Positions 16,891 through 25,508 are shown, counted from the stretch's first letter. The stretch is 63,575 bases of DNA from Mageeibacillus sp. UBA6980 (GCA_002450095.1 DJYK01000029.1:1-63575); one strand, 5' to 3'. Numbers and translations are program-made. Notes: generated by a model not told the origin, from the letters alone.

Positions 16891-18138
16891 ATGAAACTTA
16901 CAAATATCCCCGCTATCGCGATACCGGATATACTCCTTCCCCGTGAAGGCACCGATCTTAAGAAATGGGCTGTCATTGCCTGTGACCAATATACATCTGA
17001 ACCGGAATACTGGGAGGCATGCGACAAAACGGTTGGTGACGCTCCTTCGGCACTTCGCATAGTACTGCCCGAAGTAAAACTCGGACTCGAGACTCCCGAG
17101 CAGATAGAGGATGACCTTAAGGACATCGCGAATAACATTGACAGATATATCGACTCGAATGTCTGGGGAAAGCCCGTCGAGGGCTTCATCCTCACTGACA
17201 GATCCACGCCGCTTCACCCTTCGAGAAGAGGGATCATGCTCGCGGTAGATCTCGAACAGTACGAATTCGTCCCCGGGAACAAAGCGCTTATAAGAGCCAC
17301 TGAGGGCACTGTATTAAGCCGTATCCCTCCCCGTGTGAAGATAAGAGCGAATGCCAAGGTAGAACTTCCCCACATCATGCTCCTTTATGACGATCCGGAA
17401 GACAAGGTGATAAGCCATGCGCTGTCGCACGACCTTAACGTGATCTACGACACGGACCTTATGCAGGATTCGGGACATATAACGGGAAGATTCGCCCCCG
17501 TCGGAAGCGAAGCCGCAGATGGCATCATCGATGACTTTAATTCACTCATAAGTGATGACGGTCTGCTATTTGCAGTAGGCGACGGCAATCATTCGCTCGC
17601 ATCCGCCAAAGCCCATTGGGATAACGTAAAGAAGAATGTTCCGGAATCAGAACGCGCTTCTCACCCTGCCAGGTTCGCACTCGCGGAAGCGGTCAACATT
17701 CACGATAAAGGTCTCGACTTTGAGCCTATCCACCGAGTTATCTTCGATATAAGCCGCGATGAGTTTATGAAGAAGGCTGAAGAATTCTTCGGCAAGGATA
17801 ACATGACGGAAGAAGGAGCAGTTCAGTGTTTCCGCGTTGTCGGAGGAGGCAAGGCGGATGAGACCGTCTTCCTTAAGAACGCACCCCACACGCTCCCGGT
17901 AGGCTCCGTTCAGATGCTCATCGACAAGTTCAGCCTTAACTGCGACTACATCCACGGAGAGGATTCGGTAAGGAAGCTTTCTTCCGAAAACGCCGTCGGT
18001 ATTCTCGTTGAAGGCATAAGCAAGGACACTTTCTTTAAGACCATCGAGACAGAAGGAGTATTCCCCCGCAAGACTTTCTCAATGGGGGAAGCCTTCGAGA
18101 AGAGATTCTACCTTGAGGCAAGGAAGATCACCCTATGA
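16891..18138 (+). CDS. DUF1015-family protein
   Basis: Protein of 415 residues, the family's normal length. It begins MKLTNIPAIAIPDILLPREG with the family block KWAVIACDQYTSEPEYW near residue 28. Further conserved pieces are DRSTPLHPSRRGI, FAVGDGNHSLASAKAHW near 230 and a C-terminal FPRKTFSMGEA. The GDGNHSLA block is the strongest signature. DUF1015 proteins are widespread, often near serine biosynthesis genes, but have no proven activity; serA lies about 10 kb away here. An AAAGG site precedes the ATG. The stop overlaps the next start (ATGA). Confidence 0.93.
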   Translation: MKLTNIPAIAIPDILLPREGTDLKKWAVIACDQYTSEPEYWEACDKTVGDAPSALRIVLPEVKLGLETPEQIEDDLKDIANNIDRYIDSNVWGKPVEGFILTDRSTPLHPSRRGIMLAVDLEQYEFVPGNKALIRATEGTVLSRIPPRVKIRANAKVELPHIMLLYDDPEDKVISHALSHDLNVIYDTDLMQDSGHITGRFAPVGSEAADGIIDDFNSLISDDGLLFAVGDGNHSLASAKAHWDNVKKNVPESERASHPARFALAEAVNIHDKGLDFEPIHRVIFDISRDEFMKKAEEFFGKDNMTEEGAVQCFRVVGGGKADETVFLKNAPHTLPVGSVQMLIDKFSLNCDYIHGEDSVRKLSSENAVGILVEGISKDTFFKTIETEGVFPRKTFSMGEAFEKRFYLEARKITL

Positions 18139-19211
18139 AGAAGGTCTGTATAATCGGAGCGGGTCTGTCCGGACTCGTATGCGGAATGCGTCTTGCGAAA
18201 GCAGGTTTTGAAGTAGTCATTCTCGAGGAACTCACTTCCCCGGGAGGTCTTATGGCTTCTACGCATATGGGAAGCGAGTATATAGAACTTCTTCCGCACC
18301 ACATCAGAAGGACAGACAAAGCGCTTCACTCCCTGTCGCGAGAGCTCGGGATCGACAACAAGATAAAGTGGTACGACGCCTTCTGGTACGGTCGTGCCTC
18401 CCGTAAGAAAGTCGGTTACTTCGACGGCGGATTCGCGACTTTGATCAATCTTTTGATCCAGAACATCACCGACCACGGCGGAAGGATCTTCTATTCGATG
18501 AGCGTCTCGGAGATAACCCGCAAGGACGACGGTACTTACCTTACCTCGTGCGTACTCTCGGATTCGCGTAAATATGAGACGGAGAGCGATTACATCATAT
18601 TCACGGGCTCCTGCAGAACATTCGTTAACGTAAGCCACGGACTGCCGCTTACTATGAATATGAGAGATCAATTGATGAACATCACCTATCACTCGAGAAT
18701 CTGTCTCATGATGCTCATGAAGAAGATCCCGAGCGATGCATATATCCAGCTTAAATTCCCTTCTAACAAGGACATCCCTTTCGCAAGGATCGTAAATCAC
18801 AGTGCATGCTTCCAGGACAGGAATTACGGAGGACAGATAGTCTATCTTGTCGGTAAATGCCAGATAAGCGATCCTTTGTGGGTCGAGTCAGACCAGAAGA
18901 TCATGGAAAACTATTTCAGAGCGTACAGATCCGTCTACCCTGCGATCAAGAAATCCGATGTCAAATCGTGGAGACTTACAAAAGTACGTTATGCGGTATC
19001 TGAACAGTTCCCCGAGACGGATCTGTCCGAACCGATAGACAACGTATTCGTCTGTTCTTCGGCACTTACCAATAACGAATCCTCTTCCGGCGTCCCCGAG
19101 AACAGGATGGACAGGATAACAGCATTGGCCGGCGAGATCTGCACAAGAATAATCTCTAAGGAGAAAATGAACAGTGAGCACAAAGAGGAAATCGTCATTA
19201 CAGCAATTTGA
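18135..19211 (+). CDS. NAD(P)/FAD-dependent oxidoreductase
   Basis: Flavoprotein of 358 residues, rather short for the amine-oxidase/protoporphyrinogen-oxidase-like superfamily. The N-terminal FAD-binding fold has KKVCIIGAGLSGLVCGMRLAKAGFEVVILEE with the dinucleotide motif GAGLSGL. After it comes SPGGLMAS, the family's GGR-like block. The C-terminal FAD contact is at VFVCSSALTNNESSSGVPENRMDRI. It may act on a polyprenyl or sugar-linked substrate in envelope glycan synthesis, because the next gene is a multispanning DUF2298 protein, but that is inference from context only. Start and stop both overlap neighbours, so the three proteins are likely made together. Confidence 0.85.
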   Translation: MKKVCIIGAGLSGLVCGMRLAKAGFEVVILEELTSPGGLMASTHMGSEYIELLPHHIRRTDKALHSLSRELGIDNKIKWYDAFWYGRASRKKVGYFDGGFATLINLLIQNITDHGGRIFYSMSVSEITRKDDGTYLTSCVLSDSRKYETESDYIIFTGSCRTFVNVSHGLPLTMNMRDQLMNITYHSRICLMMLMKKIPSDAYIQLKFPSNKDIPFARIVNHSACFQDRNYGGQIVYLVGKCQISDPLWVESDQKIMENYFRAYRSVYPAIKKSDVKSWRLTKVRYAVSEQFPETDLSEPIDNVFVCSSALTNNESSSGVPENRMDRITALAGEICTRIISKEKMNSEHKEEIVITAI

Positions 19212-21780
19212 TCGCTCAAGACTTGCCCTGATCATCATTCCGCTTCTGGCATACTTTCTCCCCGGAATGATCCTGATGAATCAGTCGGATGCCGAGAACA
19301 CGGCAAGGTTTCTGATAACGATCTTTATCTTTACGGCGTGTTCCTATCCTTTGGCAGTAAATCTTTTCCCTTTATCCCGAAGCGGCGGAGTGATCCTGAG
19401 CAAGCCTCTCGGAATACTGTCATGCTCCTTATTCGTGTGGACACTTACATATATCAAGATCGGAAGGCTGAATCTGATATTCATCTTCCTGTCTCTTTTC
19501 ATCCTTGCCGTTTTAAGCTGGGGACCTAAGAGTCTTCGCGAAGGCGCACTTTCCAAGCTTAAAGACAACGATACGATAGGTAACATCGTTATCGAGGAGA
19601 CACTGTTCGCACTCGCTCTTACGGTATTCTGCTTCCTTAAAGGATTCCGTCCCGACATCAACGGGCAGGAGAAATTCATGGACTACGGATTCATGATGTC
19701 GATGCTCCGTAACCCGGAACTTCCCGCCAATGATATGTGGCTGTCAGGATTCTCCATCAACTATTATTACTACGGTCAGTATATTTACGCTTTTATCACC
19801 AAGCTGTCCGGGATAGAGCCTTCCGTGTCATACAACATCTCTATGTGCTGCTCCATAGCGCTTCCGTTCTCGATGTGCTATTCGATCGGGCAGATGCTTA
19901 TAGACGGGGCGCGCAACCACGGCCTGAAGTGTCCGCGTTTCTTCTCTTATATCGCAGGTATCCTTACGGCATTTGCGGTAATGGTATTCGGCAACTCTCA
20001 TTCGTTCTACTACGATGAGAACAGTATCGGAAACGGTCTTCTCGATCTGTTCGAGAAACTCGGCGCCAATGTCGGAAGAAAGGACTCTTTCTTCTATCCC
20101 GACAGCACCAGGTTCATAGGCTACAACCCCGATTCCTCACTTATAGAAGGGATCAAGAACGGCGGAGATTACACCATCGAGGAATTCCCGTTCTACTCCT
20201 TCCTCATCGGAGACCTGCACGCACATGTGTGTTCGACTATGGTAGTCCTTCTGATATTTGCTCTGGCAGTTACACTTGTTAATAAAGTCTATTCATCCGA
20301 ACTGACGGAAAGATCGATCCCTTCGGAGTCAAAGCTTTGGGACCGCATCAAGGCGGAACTGTCTATGCTTATGGTTCCCGAGATCATCGCGATCTCGATC
20401 CTTCTCGGTATCTGCCAGATGACGAACTACTGGGATTTCCTTATCTATTTCATATTCGGGTCCATGCTGCTCCTCGTAATCAACACATACAGGAACCGCA
20501 TCTTCTCATCGATCCCGGGTGCCGTTCTGTTCCTGATAAATGTAGGAGGTATCCTCGGGATCTACCTTCTGTTCGGTTATCAGCCTCTTCTTCATTTTGT
20601 GATGCAGGCTGTACTGTTCGCCGTCTCTTTGGCAGCGGTAAGCAGATTCCCCTGCACGCTTTCACGGACCGGTGCCGGAATGAGCTTCTTCTTTACGGTA
20701 GGATCTCTCGTGTCTTTGCCATTCAATATGAACTTCGAGATGATAAGCAATAAGTTAGCGCCCACCGTAAACCGGTCTCCTCTGTATCAGCTCTTTATCC
20801 TGTGGGGGACCCACGTATTGATATGCATCACCTTCTTCGTCTTCGTTATAATCTTTAAGAATATCCCTAAAGGCAATAAGAAACCGGAATATACTAATCC
20901 CGTAATCAGGTTCTTCTGCGAGAGAAATCCCATGGATGTTTTCATGTGCGGAAGCATCGTGGTAGGTCTCCTGCTCCTTCTTGCACCTGAACTGTTCTAT
21001 GTGCGTGATATCTATACCGGCGGTTACTTAAGATCCAATACGATGTTCAAGTTTACTTATGCGGGATTCATCATCCTGTCGATATGCATGATCTATTCGG
21101 TCATAAGACTGATGTTCATAAAGACACGTAAAGATGATTTCAGCATGACGGCCTTTATAATCTCGATAGTATTCTGTGCCCTTCTTCTCATCCCCGCACA
21201 CTATACGCTCGCATCACTCAAGCAGCGCAACGGGGAGATAACGCTCGATAATTACAGGACATTAGACGGAACGGCTTATCTTTCAACTTACGTAAGTTCA
21301 AATACGGATAATGCGAGAGAAGGAAATCTTGCCGACTACGACGCCTGCATAAACTGGTTCAACGAGAACGTCGACGGAGATCCAGTCATCCTCGAGGCTT
21401 ACGGCTTGAGCTACACGGATAACAATATAGTATCTGCATATACGGGACTTCCCGCGGTATGCGGATGGCAGACGCACGAGTGGCTCTGGAGGTTCCACGG
21501 CATCGTCGACAAGGAGACCGATCTTCTCGTCGCGGATCCGGAACGCGACGTATGGGAGCTCTACCTTACACCGAGGCACACCGACATAGATACGATCTAT
21601 ACGAGTTCTGACCCGGAACTGGTGCTCTCACTTCTTAGAAAATACAACGTAAGATATGTGATCCTGGGAGACCTCGAGAGATTCAAGTACGGCGGGTACG
21701 ATAATACTGCGACCATCGCTTCACTCGGGGATATCGTATTTGTTTCAGGTAATCTCTGTGTTATCGGGATCTATACTTAA
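19174..21780 (+). CDS. DUF2298 (YYY-type) polytopic membrane protein
   Basis: Membrane protein of 868 residues with about a dozen or more hydrophobic segments. The family-defining motif is SINYYYYGQYI near residue 195, followed by GYNPDSSLI, EFPFYSFLIGDLHAH near 340 and MTNYWDF near 410. It ends in a soluble domain of about 180 residues. The DLHAH motif and fold resemble GT-C glycosyltransferases, so a lipid-linked sugar transfer is plausible but unproven. I chose the GTG at 19174: AAGGAG lies ten bases upstream and the first membrane helix starts soon after. It overlaps the preceding gene by 38 bases. Its 3' end overlaps the convergent rimI by 36 bases. Confidence 0.9.
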   Translation: MSTKRKSSLQQFDRSRLALIIIPLLAYFLPGMILMNQSDAENTARFLITIFIFTACSYPLAVNLFPLSRSGGVILSKPLGILSCSLFVWTLTYIKIGRLNLIFIFLSLFILAVLSWGPKSLREGALSKLKDNDTIGNIVIEETLFALALTVFCFLKGFRPDINGQEKFMDYGFMMSMLRNPELPANDMWLSGFSINYYYYGQYIYAFITKLSGIEPSVSYNISMCCSIALPFSMCYSIGQMLIDGARNHGLKCPRFFSYIAGILTAFAVMVFGNSHSFYYDENSIGNGLLDLFEKLGANVGRKDSFFYPDSTRFIGYNPDSSLIEGIKNGGDYTIEEFPFYSFLIGDLHAHVCSTMVVLLIFALAVTLVNKVYSSELTERSIPSESKLWDRIKAELSMLMVPEIIAISILLGICQMTNYWDFLIYFIFGSMLLLVINTYRNRIFSSIPGAVLFLINVGGILGIYLLFGYQPLLHFVMQAVLFAVSLAAVSRFPCTLSRTGAGMSFFFTVGSLVSLPFNMNFEMISNKLAPTVNRSPLYQLFILWGTHVLICITFFVFVIIFKNIPKGNKKPEYTNPVIRFFCERNPMDVFMCGSIVVGLLLLLAPELFYVRDIYTGGYLRSNTMFKFTYAGFIILSICMIYSVIRLMFIKTRKDDFSMTAFIISIVFCALLLIPAHYTLASLKQRNGEITLDNYRTLDGTAYLSTYVSSNTDNAREGNLADYDACINWFNENVDGDPVILEAYGLSYTDNNIVSAYTGLPAVCGWQTHEWLWRFHGIVDKETDLLVADPERDVWELYLTPRHTDIDTIYTSSDPELVLSLLRKYNVRYVILGDLERFKYGGYDNTATIASLGDIVFVSGNLCVIGIYT

Positions 21781-22212
21781 TACGTAGAGAAGAGCATCCT
21801 TACCGTTCCCGTAGTAATCCTTACGGCTGTTGTATTTTACAAAGCCTATATGTTCGTAAAGGGATATCGCAGGGGCATTAGTGTCTTCGACTTCGAGGAA
21901 TACACGGGTCACGCCTCTGCTCTTAAGATCCGTAATAAGGCGATCAAAAAGGATCTTTCCGATCCCGTTCCCGCGATATTCCGGGAGTATGCAGATATTG
22001 CCGATCTCGGCCTCATCAAGTACATAAGATGCCCCGACGTAACCTGTGATCGTTCCGTCTTCGCTTATCGCTATTAAAGCGATCTTGTTATCATCGTTGA
22101 TAAGGGACAGAATATCCTCGCGGATCCACGGATGAGAGATACCCGTCTTCTCGATACTCATTATCGCATCCGCATCTGAAGAGGATGCCTCGCATACGGT
22201 CACATTACTCAA
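21745..22212 (-). CDS. rimI: ribosomal-protein-alanine N-acetyltransferase
   Basis: GNAT enzyme of 155 residues that acetylates the N-terminus of ribosomal protein S18 or related proteins. Visible motifs are ISHPWIREDI at the N-terminus, EIGNICILPEYRGNGIGKILFDRL near residue 75 (acetyl-CoA loop RGNGIG), VFLEVEDTNAPAISLYEHIGF near 110 and the final RKDYYGNGKDALLY. RimI is commonly encoded beside tsaB, as here; its ATG overlaps the tsaB stop. Last gene of the amidohydrolase-tsaE-tsaB-rimI set. Confidence 0.93.
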   Translation of the reverse strand: MSNVTVCEASSSDADAIMSIEKTGISHPWIREDILSLINDDNKIALIAISEDGTITGYVGASYVLDEAEIGNICILPEYRGNGIGKILFDRLITDLKSRGVTRVFLEVEDTNAPAISLYEHIGFVKYNSRKDYYGNGKDALLYVLSIDPDNTEIT

Positions 22213-22895
22213 TTATGGTACCGCTCCGCTCTCGACACCGCACAGTATGAAGCCTTAACTGCGGCGCCGTTTATGGGACTGATGCCGATCGAGGCACTCA
22301 TTATCCCCTTTGGAAGTATCACCGCTCCCCCCGCATACTCTGCGCGATGCGTAAAGAACAGCGCGCGGCGTACGGTCTCGGCACCGTCTCCCACCACCAG
22401 GATCTGTTTATCGGAAGCACCCGGAACTTTCTTCAAAAGCTCTATAAAGTCTTCATTAAAGTACGCTCCGTCTTCTATCAGATAATTGCCCGTGGCATCA
22501 TCAACGGCCGCCGCGAACACCCTGTCGTTTCTCGCGTCAAAGCACGGGACCAGAATGGTATCGGACGGATCGGAGACTACGTTCTCCACACTCATCGCGA
22601 GCGCTTTAAGCGACGAAACCGGGATGACATCAAGACCTGTCGCCAGCGCCATTCCCTTTACTGCCGACAGACCTATCCTTATTCCGGTAAACGAACCGGG
22701 ACCTGTCGTCACACAGATCGCATCCATGTCGGAAGGCTTAAGGCCGCAGTTATCAAATACTCTCATCACCAGCGGCATAAAGGTCTCGGAATGCGTCTTC
22801 TTCTCGAGGCTTAACTCATATGAGAGTTCTTTACCGTCGTCAAAGATACCTGCACAACACGTGCGGTTTGATGTGTCACAACATAAAAGCTTCAT
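22209..22895 (-). CDS. tsaB: tRNA threonylcarbamoyladenosine biosynthesis protein TsaB
   Basis: ASKHA-fold partner of TsaD and TsaE in t6A37 tRNA modification, 228 residues. The N-terminus LLCCDTSNRTCCAGIFDDG, the HSETFMPLV segment near residue 38 and TGPGSFTGIRIGLSAVKGMALA near 66 are diagnostic. DARNDRVFAAA near 122 is also typical. TsaB lacks catalytic activity itself and scaffolds TsaD; tsaD is not in this window. Its ATG overlaps the tsaE stop and its stop overlaps rimI. Confidence 0.95.
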   Translation of the reverse strand: MKLLCCDTSNRTCCAGIFDDGKELSYELSLEKKTHSETFMPLVMRVFDNCGLKPSDMDAICVTTGPGSFTGIRIGLSAVKGMALATGLDVIPVSSLKALAMSVENVVSDPSDTILVPCFDARNDRVFAAAVDDATGNYLIEDGAYFNEDFIELLKKVPGASDKQILVVGDGAETVRRALFFTHRAEYAGGAVILPKGIMSASIGISPINGAAVKASYCAVSRAERYHN

Positions 22896-23326
22896 CGCGA
22901 TACCTCTATCCTTCTCTGATCTCCCGAGCCCGTTATCCTGATCCTCACGGTGTTATCCGGAAGAAGGTCATCTATTACGGAACTCCATTCTATGACACAC
23001 ACGCCGCCCCTTACGAAATACTCATCGAGTCCCGAATCAAGGAAATCATCGCTTCCCTCGAGCCTGTATGTATCGAAATGGAAGAGCGGAACCTTGCTTA
23101 CCGTTCCGTCCTTCAACTCATCGTATTCATTTACTATGGTGAACGTCGGAGAACAGACATCCTCCTCGTTAAGCCCCATCCCGCGGGCTATGCCTCTCGT
23201 AAGAACGGTCTTACCCGCTCCGAGGTCTCCGTCAAGAGCATATACATCTCCGGGCTTTGCCGTTTTCCCCAGATCCTCACCGATCTTTTCTGTCTGCAGA
23301 GTTGTTGTGGTAATAAATACTTCCAT
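22892..23326 (-). CDS. tsaE: tRNA threonylcarbamoyladenosine biosynthesis ATPase TsaE
   Basis: P-loop ATPase of 144 residues needed for t6A formation with TsaB and TsaD. Walker A is DLGAGKTVLTRGIARGMG near residue 35, then SPTFTIVNEY, FHFDTYRL and a Walker B-like CVIEWSS. I set the start at the ATG at 23326 (MEVFITTTTLQ), which gives the normal length. The open frame runs further upstream but only into the amidohydrolase gene, whose TGA lies one base away at 23330-23328. The ribosome site is weak, so coupling to that gene is likely. Confidence 0.94.
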   Translation of the reverse strand: MEVFITTTTLQTEKIGEDLGKTAKPGDVYALDGDLGAGKTVLTRGIARGMGLNEEDVCSPTFTIVNEYDELKDGTVSKVPLFHFDTYRLEGSDDFLDSGLDEYFVRGGVCVIEWSSVIDDLLPDNTVRIRITGSGDQRRIEVSR

Positions 23327-23327
23327 A

Positions 23328-24122
23328 TCATTCAAGCCCCAGGAACTTCGCTGCATTCTTATATAATATCTGTTCCCTCTCGTTATCCGTAAGATCGAGC
23401 CTTGAGGTGTATTCCAATTCGCTTTTATGATCCCATGCGGGATAGTCGGTCCCCCAGAGAACACGGTCAGAACCGAAGGCCCTTATCACCTCTTCTGCCT
23501 TCGAAGGTTCCATAAAGCGAAATGACGAGCAGCTGTCCACAAAGATATCGTACTTACCCGCTATCCTCTTGAGGACATCGTCCCATACGCTCCACCCTCC
23601 CAAGTGAGCCCCTATTACGGTAAGGCCCGGAAGCGCTTTCAAAAACACTTCGAACTGCTCGGGATTCGAGTAATCGAATCGATAGTCCCCGCAATGCGTT
23701 AATAACGGAAGACCTCTGTCCCTTACGATCTGCCCGAGCCTGATCGCCTTGTCTTCCGCCAAAGAGAACCCCTGGCAGTCAGGATGGATCTTTACGCCCT
23801 TAAGTCCCAATTCCAAAAGATGGTCAAGATCCCCTTCAATATCCTCCGAATCGGGATGAAGCGTCCCGTATCCCGTGAAAAGCCCGGGATGCGCCTCGAC
23901 TTCAGAGGAAATGAACTCGTTTATTGACTTTACCTGAGAGGGTTTTGTCGCCACCGAATGTACAAGATAGTGAACGACATTATAAGCGGAACCGTCGCTG
24001 ATAAGGTCGTCCGTCGTTCCGTTAAGCTTAAGCTCGATCCCGTAAAACCCTGCGATTCCTGATACTGCGCGCTCCGCTATGGTCTTCGGATATATGTGGC
24101 AATGTGCATTAATGATCTTCAT
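23328..24122 (-). CDS. amidohydrolase-family metal-dependent hydrolase
   Basis: TIM-barrel hydrolase of 264 residues, amidohydrolase_2 type. Metal-site motifs are NAHCHIYP at residues 5-12 (HxH), HCGDYRF near 150, GAHLGGW near 178 and WGTDYPAW near 227 (catalytic Asp). The substrate is unknown; relatives decarboxylate or hydrolyse aromatic or lactone compounds. I start at the ATG at 24122, which places the HxH motif normally. No Shine-Dalgarno is visible. A TATAAT ends nine bases before this ATG, so the message may be leaderless or nearly so. An alternative ATG lies at 24152 but falls inside the promoter spacer. Confidence 0.85.
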   Translation of the reverse strand: MKIINAHCHIYPKTIAERAVSGIAGFYGIELKLNGTTDDLISDGSAYNVVHYLVHSVATKPSQVKSINEFISSEVEAHPGLFTGYGTLHPDSEDIEGDLDHLLELGLKGVKIHPDCQGFSLAEDKAIRLGQIVRDRGLPLLTHCGDYRFDYSNPEQFEVFLKALPGLTVIGAHLGGWSVWDDVLKRIAGKYDIFVDSCSSFRFMEPSKAEEVIRAFGSDRVLWGTDYPAWDHKSELEYTSRLDLTDNEREQILYKNAAKFLGLE

Positions 24123-24131
24123 AACGGGTTT

Positions 24132-24171
24132 ATTATAAACACTTGCAATCATCTTCGCAAAATAATATAAT
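24132..24171. promoter_or_regulatory. overlapping divergent promoters for the pheA leader and the amidohydrolase operon
   Basis: Plus strand: TTGCAA (24143-24148), 17 bases, TATAAT (24166-24171), ending seven bases before the leader-peptide ATG. Minus strand: TTGCGA (24160-24155), 17 bases, TATAAT (24137-24132), ending nine bases before the amidohydrolase ATG. The two promoters are interleaved, so polymerases must compete. Confidence 0.7.
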
Positions 24172-24178
24172 CCGCTTC

Positions 24179-24247
24179 ATGAATATGAATTCTTTTACAA
24201 GCTTTGATTTCTTTTTTGGATTTGGATTTTTTACAAGGTCCGAATAG
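24179..24247 (+). CDS. phenylalanine-rich leader peptide of pheA
   Basis: A 22-codon reading frame starts ATG at 24179 and stops TAG at 24245-24247. It begins MNMNSFTSFDFFFGFGFF and ends TRSE. Eight of 22 codons are Phe (24194, 24203, 24209, 24212, 24215, 24221, 24227, 24230), comparable with the E. coli pheA leader. The codons sit just before an antiterminator/terminator pair upstream of pheA. A second in-frame ATG lies at 24185. There is no ribosome site; the -10 box ends seven bases before the ATG, so it probably starts at the 5' end of the message. Its role would be to stall ribosomes when Phe-tRNA is scarce. Confidence 0.85.
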   Translation: MNMNSFTSFDFFFGFGFFTRSE

Positions 24248-24248
24248 G

Positions 24249-24327
24249 TTTTCACTGCGAAGAATGATTGATTCACATAATTAAGGATAAGTCGAGGCTC
24301 TGCAGTGAAAATGCAGAGCCTTTCTTA
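24249..24327 (+). terminator. pheA transcription attenuator (antiterminator and terminator)
   Basis: Terminator: AGGCTCTGCA (24295-24304) pairs perfectly with TGCAGAGCCT (24312-24321) around a seven-base loop, followed by TTCTTATT. Antiterminator: TTTTCACTGC (24249-24258), starting two bases after the leader stop, pairs perfectly with GCAGTGAAAA (24302-24311), which destroys the terminator. A ribosome stalled at the Phe codons leaves 24249-24258 free and allows read-through. A ribosome that reaches the TAG covers it and termination follows. Confidence 0.85.
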
Positions 24328-24358
24328 TTACATCTGACCCCATAAAGGAGTAACAAAC

Positions 24359-25498
24359 ATGGTAACACCGGACACACAGAACAGACTCAACGAACTCGAC
24401 CGCAAGCTCTCCGAGCTTTGTAAGGAGCGCATCACGCTCGCGTGCGAGGAGGACAAGACTCAGTCTTCGAGCGCTGCCGCGATGGCATCCCGTAAATACG
24501 AGAGACAATTCATCAACTCGATATCGGGAAGCGGAGACATCTCCATGGAGACCTTGCAGAAGACGTTCTTCCGGACACTGTTCGGTCTGTCCCACACATA
24601 CAGCCAGACCTCATCGTCAAGTTCCTCCACCCTCGCATCCAAGATCAATGAAGCCATAGAGAAAACCCCTAAGATCTTCCCCGATGCTGCGATAGTCGCC
24701 TGTCAGGGAGTCGAAGGCGCATATTCCCAGATTGCCTGCGACAAACTGTTCTCCAATGCTGACATCATGTATTTCCGCACATTCGACGGAGTATTCCAGG
24801 CTGTCGAAGCCGGACTATGCAGATACGGCGTCCTCCCTATCGAGAACTCTTCCTACGGTTCGGTCACTCAGGTCTACGACCTCATGAAGACACATAAATT
24901 CCATATCGTAAGAGCGATGAAGCTTCAGATCTCTCACCGCCTCCTCGGAAAACCCGGAGTAAAGTTCGAGGATATCAAGGAAGTCTATTCTCACTCACAG
25001 GCTATCGGTCAGTGCAGCAGATTCCTTAAAGATAATCAGAACATCAAGGTAAACATCGTGGCAAACACCGCCGTCGCCGCACAGATGGTTGCAGATTCCG
25101 ACCGAACGGACATAGCGGCTATCTCCTCTCCCGACTGCGCACTCCTCTACGGTCTCGATATCATCAGAAACGATGTCCAGAACTCCGATCACAATTACAC
25201 AAGGTTCATCGTCATCTGTAAGGATCTTGAGATCTATCCCGGTGCCGACAAAGCATCAATAATGCTCTCATTAGGTCACACCCCCGGATCTCTTTCAGAC
25301 ATGCTCTCCAGATTCTCCGCATTGGGACTTAACCTTACGAAGCTCGAATCAAGACCGATAGAAGGCAGAGACTTCGAGTTCATGTTCTATCTTGATGTCG
25401 AAGCGTCGGTCTATTCAGAGGAATTCATCAATCTGATGTGCCAGTTGGACAGTGATCCTCAGGCATTCACATTCCTCGGCAGCTATAAGGAGAACTGA
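24359..25498 (+). CDS. pheA: prephenate dehydratase with N-terminal chorismate-mutase-like region (P-protein)
   Basis: Enzyme of phenylalanine biosynthesis, 379 residues. The prephenate dehydratase domain runs from about residue 105: CQGVEGAYSQIAC, FRTFDGVFQAVEAG, LPIENSSYGSV and the catalytic NYTRF near 280. A C-terminal ACT domain has HTPGSLSDML and LESRP, the allosteric Phe-binding motifs. The first 100 residues have the place and helical nature of an AroQ chorismate mutase (LDRKLSELCKERITLA) but the usual Lys and Arg-Glu pattern is hard to find and a Ser-rich stretch follows. The mutase may be weak or lost. An AAAGGAG site lies nine bases before the ATG. Expression is controlled by the leader upstream. 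Confidence 0.93.
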   Translation: MVTPDTQNRLNELDRKLSELCKERITLACEEDKTQSSSAAAMASRKYERQFINSISGSGDISMETLQKTFFRTLFGLSHTYSQTSSSSSSTLASKINEAIEKTPKIFPDAAIVACQGVEGAYSQIACDKLFSNADIMYFRTFDGVFQAVEAGLCRYGVLPIENSSYGSVTQVYDLMKTHKFHIVRAMKLQISHRLLGKPGVKFEDIKEVYSHSQAIGQCSRFLKDNQNIKVNIVANTAVAAQMVADSDRTDIAAISSPDCALLYGLDIIRNDVQNSDHNYTRFIVICKDLEIYPGADKASIMLSLGHTPGSLSDMLSRFSALGLNLTKLESRPIEGRDFEFMFYLDVEASVYSEEFINLMCQLDSDPQAFTFLGSYKEN

Positions 25499-25508
25499 TA
25501 ATCTCTAC

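Noticed and set aside
24249..24358. T-box leader for pheA
   Set aside because: No T-box core; the leader holds a Phe-codon frame with an antiterminator/terminator pair instead.
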